Below are positions 59,246-64,000 of a stretch of DNA of 64,000 bases, piece after piece. The notes under the pieces were generated by a model. It searched no databases. It saw nothing but the letters and a program-made list of their open reading frames with translations, and had not been told where the DNA came from. The stretch spans positions 17,920,332 to 17,984,331 of the forward strand of contig CM055870.1 of NCBI GenBank assembly GCA_029582165.1. The letters run 5' to 3'. A program made the position numbers and the translations under genes. Source of the DNA: Portulaca oleracea. Lineage: Eukaryota > Streptophyta > Magnoliopsida > Caryophyllales > Portulacaceae. Within the stretch, counting starts at the first letter, position 1; the number at the start of each line of letters is the position of its first letter.

Positions 59246-60358
59246 ATCATCACAAGATTTCACATTAATGGATTCGCATGAAAGGGTAGCTAATGCCTCA
59301 TTAATACAATGATCCTTAATGAAAGTGAATAAATCAGTATCAAGCACACATTCAATCACAAAGGATTCAATTTCATTCTCAACAAGATCATGTTCAATTG
59401 CATCACAAGCACCACAACATTCATTAGACTCAACCTTTTCTTCACACAAAGGCATGGACAATGGTATGGACAATGGTTCATCATCTAACATGTTTTCATC
59501 AAGTTCTACACCATCACACACAAGATCATCATGTTTCACATGCTCACTAGATGTATCTAGAGCTAAGGAATTGCTAAGTCTGATGCATGCAAAACTCGGT
59601 CTATTATAGTAGTCATCATCCTCATCATAATCATACAAAGAAGAACCATTATGCATTTCATGACTCAAAGACGATGACTGTTCTACTTCAACTATCGACT
59701 CAACCACTGGTGAAGAAGAAGTTTCTACCCTAGAACTAGTCTCATGTAAAAATTCACGCATGCATTCAGTCATTTTCACACAGAATTCATCCACTTTAGG
59801 TTGAAAACAAGAATCAGAATCATGGTATGGAGAATCACAATGTGAGCACAAAGGATGAGACTCAACAACATCACATGGGGGAAGATCATAAGAGTTTTCT
59901 ACATAATCCCGACCATAAGATTGGTCATCAAAATACAAGGGATAATCACATGATGGTTCAGTTAAGATCTCCGAAAAAATTCCCATATATTCCCCACCAC
60001 TAGATTGATTATTCAGATTTTGGGGGTACTCATGATACGGTATGGCTAAAGTCTCAGAAGGTGGTGCATAATAAGAAGGTTGGACACTAGGAATAACATT
60101 TCTTTGTTCAAGCTCATAAGTATCCCAAGACAACCATTCAAGAAATTCCCAAGCAACATCTTCTCCTAAATTAGAAAACCCGTAAAAATTGAAGAGATTT
60201 CGAGTTTCATAATTTATACCCTCATAAACAATTCCCAATATATCCAATGTATCATAAAAGATACCATACAATTCACATTGAGCACGATAATCATGTAATC
60301 TTGCAAAGTATCTCCAAAATACTTCATGCTCAAATTGGAGAAATCGGGGACTAGCCAC
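59210..60358 (-). CDS. Gag-like protein of element C (382 aa)
   Basis: The longest intact frame of the family, starting about 120 bp after the primer-binding site. Residues 9-60 (FEHEVFWRYFARLHDYRAQC…LGIVYEGI) resemble the FW-x2-Y…L-x3-C…YEG core of plant Ty3-type gag proteins; this is a pattern match by eye. A zinc knuckle CX2CX4HX4C lies at C171, C174, H179 and C184, followed by an acidic stretch (YDYDEDDDYY, about 241-250). No protease or pol domain. The frame is probably truncated at its C-terminus by frameshifts. A role in packaging element RNA is inferred from the family. Confidence 0.7.
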   Translation of the reverse strand: MASPRFLQFEHEVFWRYFARLHDYRAQCELYGIFYDTLDILGIVYEGINYETRNLFNFYGFSNLGEDVAWEFLEWLSWDTYELEQRNVIPSVQPSYYAPPSETLAIPYHEYPQNLNNQSSGGEYMGIFSEILTEPSCDYPLYFDDQSYGRDYVENSYDLPPCDVVESHPLCSHCDSPYHDSDSCFQPKVDEFCVKMTECMREFLHETSSRVETSSSPVVESIVEVEQSSSLSHEMHNGSSLYDYDEDDDYYNRPSFACIRLSNSLALDTSSEHVKHDDLVCDGVELDENMLDDEPLSIPLSMPLCEEKVESNECCGACDAIEHDLVENEIESFVIECVLDTDLFTFIKDHCINEALATLSCESINVKSCDDDLSLWGLILSV

Positions 60359-60480
60359 AACTCTTTTTTTTTCTTTCTCTTTTTTTTTTCAATTTTTGTG
60401 ACTACATTTTCTTGGAAGAATCTAGAAAACTATAAACTATTTACACACAAACCAATAACCTAATCTACCAAATAACGCCA

Positions 60481-60498
60481 TCCCCGACAACGGCGCCA
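60481..60498 (-). other. Primer-binding site of element C
   Basis: Minus strand TGGCGCCGTTGTCGGGGA, one mismatch to the element A site, adjacent to the LTR end at 60,500. Confidence 0.85.
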
Positions 60499-60499
60499 T

Positions 60500-61004
60500 T
60501 GTTCGGTTCGTAGTTTTGTGGTTTTTAGAAGTTAGGGTTGTCGGTCCACAAGGATGGGGTGTTAGGCTAATGAGGAAATTGGTTTGCGTAGAGGTTTTCA
60601 GATGCGGAAAATAGTAAATAATGAAAGCAATTAAACTAATATTAGCAATGATTCAAACAATCAACATTAAAGAAAGCATGAATTACCACATGAACTAACA
60701 CTAATCAACAAGAAAGAAGAAAGCAATTAGAAATCAATAAAATGAGAAAACAATAAAACTAATGACGAAATTGAGAACAAGAATTATACCTTCAAAGCAT
60801 TAAATCTTCGCTACTTCTTCATCTCGAACCCTTCACCTCAAATTTTTCCCCGAACAAACAAGAAAATTGTGATTTGGATTACTAAAAATCCCCAAATCCT
60901 CACTTGAAGTAGAATTTGTGACTCTTAATCCTCCTCCTCACTAAAAGTTGGATTGGTGGTGAACTAGCACTAGAAAGCTTTGAATCAAATCAACAATGAA
61001 AACT

Positions 61005-61042
<38 letters not shown>

Positions 61043-61813
61043 AAAACTTGGAAATTGCTTGAAAGAGAGTTGATTACAAGTGCAAGAAAACTTGAAGAAC
61101 AATTAAAGCTTAATGAAAATGCAATAAAACCTAATTCTACTCTAATCCTAATCTAATTTTAAGTCTAGATGCTAAAAACTAGATTCTCTAATGCTGAAAT
61201 GTTTGGGGTATTTATAGAAGGAATGGAAACAAGCTCAAAACCCTACAATCAAAGCCCAGCGGCTGCTTTAATTTCCGCACAGTGGATCATCGTCGCAGGT
61301 GCGACGAAACAGGTCGCGGGTGTGATCTCATTCTGCCCCTTTTCCTCCGTCATTCGCTCACAGCCGTCGCGGGTGTGATAGAGTTGGCCGCAGGTGTGAC
61401 ACCATTCTTTCTCGGGTGTGATAGAGTTTGTCTCGGGTGTGACAGAGTTTATCTCGGGTCTGACACCATTCTGTCTCGGGTGTGACACCATTCTGCCTCC
61501 TTCCCCTCTTGTTCCTTCCTTGGGCTGTAGCGCCCACTACAAGGGATGTAGCGGGTGCTACGCCCCTGTTTTGCACCACAAATGGGGAAAGAGTTCTCGT
61601 GTCAGTTCCACTTTCTTTCTCGGCTCGGCTTGGCTCGGGAAATAGCTCGGGATTCCCTAAAAAGCCTCGATTAAGCTCATTTTTCCTTCTAACTCTTTAT
61701 TTTCCTACAAAAACACAAATTCATCATATCATAGCTACTATGTAATCAAGGGGCTAAAGCAAGCAAATCACTCTATAAATGATAACAAATTCGGCTCGAA
61801 ATGAGACCAAACA
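60500..61813 (-). repeat. 5' LTR of element C (1,314 bp)
   Basis: Begins TGTTTGGTCTCA (61,813; one base changed from the family TGTTCGG) and ends CCGAACA. Contains (CT)n (61,007-61,040), TATA box TCTATAAATACC (near 61,216-61,205), and the U3 array with a GTCGCAGGTGCGAC dyad near 61,293 and six 21-22-bp units to about 61,498. Confidence 0.95.
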
Positions 61814-61818
61814 GTCCT

Positions 61819-62056
61819 CCAAGACCTTATTCTACAAGACTTCCCAAAATTTGGCCAACGCCTTAGTCTCTTCTTTATTCTTGTTGAGGTACGAAAATCT
61901 CCCCTTAGAAGGGCTCTTGGCCAATCCATAGGATGACCACAAATATCCTTCCCGGGTATGGGTCAAAGGCGAACTACAACTCCAAATGACTTCGGGAGGC
62001 AAATTATCTTGCCTTCGTGAGCAAGTTGGAGAATGGGCCCTAATCCACTTCACCAA
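61819..62056 (-). pseudogene. Upstream fragment of the gypsy pol relic
   Basis: Continues the element C target on the other side of the GTCCT duplication. The frame KWIRAHSPTCSRRQDNLPPEVI…KNKEETKALAKFWEVL has no motif I can assign; position and strand suggest the region upstream of the gypsy reverse transcriptase. Confidence 0.45.
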
Positions 62057-62459
62057 TATATAAAATTTTGGATGAAAATATCTTTTATGGACATTTTAAT
62101 TATTTTAGAAATCACCTTGAAATTTCATACTTTTCAGTATTTTTCAAAAATTGTGACTAAAAAATTTTCATATTTTTTAGTGTTTATTTTTAAAATGTCC
62201 AAGATGATAGATAATGACCTTCAAATTTAATGTTTTAATTACTTTTGATAAGACAACCAAATCCATGATAATCATCAGTTATTTTTTTTATATTTTTCAA
62301 TATTGACCATTTTTCCAAACCCATAGAGACGTGAAAAAATAATGGTACTCCCGCGTGCATGGTATCTGGAGTCTAATTTTTTTTCTTTTTTCTACACAAC
62401 AAGCCTAGTCCAAATTTAACTTTAAGATTTCAATGCGGTCTATTTTTTTTTACACAACA
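62057..62459. other. AT-rich sequence, no gene recognised
   Basis: Contains two copies of TACACAACAAGC (62,393 and 62,452) preceded by T runs, a short local duplication. Confidence 0.5.
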
Positions 62460-62921
62460 AGCTGAGGGAGGCTAAGAAAATCTATGAGGGAGATGATTAG
62501 GGGTGACTTGAAGCAGCTAGACCTAGTGAAGGACATGACACTAGATAAGAGTGTGTGGAATGCTACGATTAAGGTAGTCGGGTAAGGGGATGAAAGGTTT
62601 ATCGATTGGACACCATGTATTGATTTTTTGTGTATTCTCTTATGTTTGTCTTGCAGATGTTTTTCAAGAAAGTCTAACTTTTATTATGCAATTGCACCCC
62701 ACCAAGAGCACACATGTCTACATCTTTATCTCTTCCCTTGTATCTATGACTCACTTCTTCTCTTGGATCCTCTTTCGGTTTTCAATTTCTCTCTTTTAAG
62801 TCCACCGGAATCAGCCTATTCATGTGCTTTTGTGCATGGGGAGAAGGATGCCTACATCTGGATCTCTTCAAACCCCACGTCAACGGGATTATACTAAGGA
62901 CGGTTGTTGTTGTTGTTGTTG
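62460..62921 (+). mobile_element. 3' tail of an RTE-type LINE or derived SINE ending in (GTT)n
   Basis: Plus-strand reading near 62,490-62,590 gives MRGDLKQLDLVKDMTLDKSVWNATIKVVG, the C-terminus of plant RTE-like reverse transcriptase proteins, then a 3' UTR with GTCAACGGGATTATACTAAGG and a (GTT)5 tail at 62,903-62,921. A TTG-repeat tail is characteristic of this clade and of TS-type SINEs. 5'-truncated. Confidence 0.65.
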
Positions 62922-63107
62922 TAATTCAACCAATTTGTATTCATTTATTAATTTTAAAATTTTCTTTGTAGTTCTTATTGCAGTTTTTGACCTTTGCATC
63001 TTTTTCCTTAAATTGAGTAGTTGATATTAATAGGGACGAAACTAGCCTTATAACTAGCCTTATAAGGGGTCAAATTAATCTTCGTGGTCCTAAATTTTTA
63101 TGTATAA

Positions 63108-64000
63108 CTAGTAAAGAATGCTCGTGCTTTGCACGGGCTAAAAATTATAGGTTTGCAATATAAGTTTGGTATAATAATGTTCATTAAATTTATTATATTA
63201 AATAAATATTGCCGTAGATTAAAATAAATATGAAAAATGACAAATAATAATATAATATTATATAATTTATATATAGTATTATATTTATTTTTCAAATACA
63301 ATATATACCAATTTAGTTTTCATACTATTGTCGTATGTTAACAATTTTAATGTTTTCATTGTACAAATATTATAATTATATCAAAATATATTTACATAAA
63401 TACACCCGATCGTATTTATCTAAAACAGAAATACACTCGAGTCATGTTGTTAGAGTGAAATTTTCAAAGAAACTTTTACTACCAAAGAACATCTATCTCA
63501 TATTTACCTGAATTTGAAATACACCTGAGTCATGTTTTTAGAGTAAAATTTACGCTAAATCGAAATACACTAGACCCTCGTTTACCCAACCAAATATACA
63601 GTCGACGTATTGTTTAATTATTATACTCGATGATAAAAGAGTAAATTCGTGTGTAAACACAAGCTAAAGACAAGTTGTTATAATTAATTATTATATCAAA
63701 AGGCAAAATAATAAGTTCGTGTGTGAATACAAATAAGTAGGGTAGACAGCAAAATAATAAAAAATGTAACTACGGCTTTTAACATAGAGTATATTAATAA
63801 GAAAATTTGTATACTTTTGTAAACGTATACTTTTGCCTATCTACCTTTTATAGACCACTAAACCAAAAATCAATTTAAGAATTAATATATACTTAAAAAC
63901 TCATTGTCAAATTATTTTATATAATACTTTATCTACAATGTGTGGTTTTGTAAATGTTTTGCTATACTACCATTACACAAACTTCAAGTGTACGATACAT
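63108..64000 (-). mobile_element. Helitron-like 3' end (element runs off the window)
   Basis: The minus strand reads GCCCGTGC-AAA-GCACGAGC, a 3' hairpin, then ATTCTTTA and CTAG, followed by T (63,107). A hairpin 8-12 bases before CTRR with insertion before T is the Helitron signature. The interior to 64,000 is AT-rich, with recurring AAATACAC(C/T)(C/T)GA blocks (63,395-63,600) and no gene. The 5' TC end is not seen. Confidence 0.5.

Larger units (their letters stand above)
55681..61813 (-). mobile_element. Complete gag-only LTR retrotransposon C (6,133 bp)
   Basis: Two LTRs in the same orientation enclose 3.4 kb with a primer-binding site, one gag-like frame and no pol. GTCCT lies at both outer edges (55,676-55,680 and 61,814-61,818). 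It resembles the non-autonomous class called TR-GAG in plants, which must borrow polymerase and integrase from a relative. Inserted in a gypsy pol relic. The two LTRs differ visibly at many positions and in array length, so it is not recent. Confidence 0.9.

Noticed and set aside
54530..62056. Endogenous pararetrovirus as the source of the pol fragments
   Set aside because: The reverse transcriptase and RNase H wording and order fit a plant Ty3/gypsy retrotransposon, and no movement-protein or capsid-like region was seen.

Overview
The window is plant nuclear DNA, almost certainly from a eudicot. Two intron-rich plant genes stand in AT-rich sequence that is otherwise built from degenerate transposable elements. 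I cannot name the species.

Layout: (1) 1-7,670 is intergenic. It holds an LTR-like relic with two tandem-repeat blocks (about 1.5-3.0 kb), an 802-bp long-TIR MITE with a target duplication (3,581-4,382) and AT-rich sequence. (2) 7,675-11,824 (-) is a 13-exon plastid aspartate kinase gene of the monofunctional type; the splice phases close to 567 aa. (3) 12,671-29,547 is a nest: a full-length but dead L1-type LINE (-) still flanked by ATGTCATTCT on both sides, with a 559-bp Mutator-like MITE in its RNase H region and a 10.7-kb LTR-retrotransposon cluster in its reverse transcriptase. The cluster is a large inverted pair of gag-only elements (A, +; B, -), and arm B carries a 3.77-kb hAT transposon with a perfect 8-bp target duplication. 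(4) 29.5-34.3 kb is intergenic with a PIF/Harbinger transposase relic and a tandem repeat. (5) 34,404-48,820 (-) is a 19-exon alpha-N-acetylglucosaminidase (GH89, NAGLU-like) gene; the splice phases close to 801 aa. Its introns hold several LINE tails and a Stowaway MITE. (6) 48.8-54.2 kb has a hAT-type MITE and a second LINE relic (+) split by a solo LTR with its GGAAC duplication. (7) 54.5-62.1 kb is a Ty3/gypsy pol relic split by a complete 6.1-kb gag-only LTR retrotransposon (C, -) with GTCCT duplications, both LTRs, a primer-binding site matching plant tRNA-Asp and a 382-aa gag-like frame. (8) 62.4-64 kb holds an RTE-type LINE tail ending in (GTT)n and a Helitron-like 3' end.

The LTRs at 15.0, 24.2, 51.8, 55.7 and 60.5 kb belong to one family. 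They share TGTTCGG...CCGAACA ends, a terminal dyad, a U5 motif and the same primer site. Just upstream of the TATA box each subfamily has its own tandem array of short CpG-rich palindromes with unrelated sequences. That repeated architecture is the most unusual signal I found.

Only the aspartate kinase and NAGLU genes look functional; every transposon gene except the 382-aa gag-like frame is visibly broken. All exon boundaries are from splice-signal reading and homology recalled from memory, not from transcript data.
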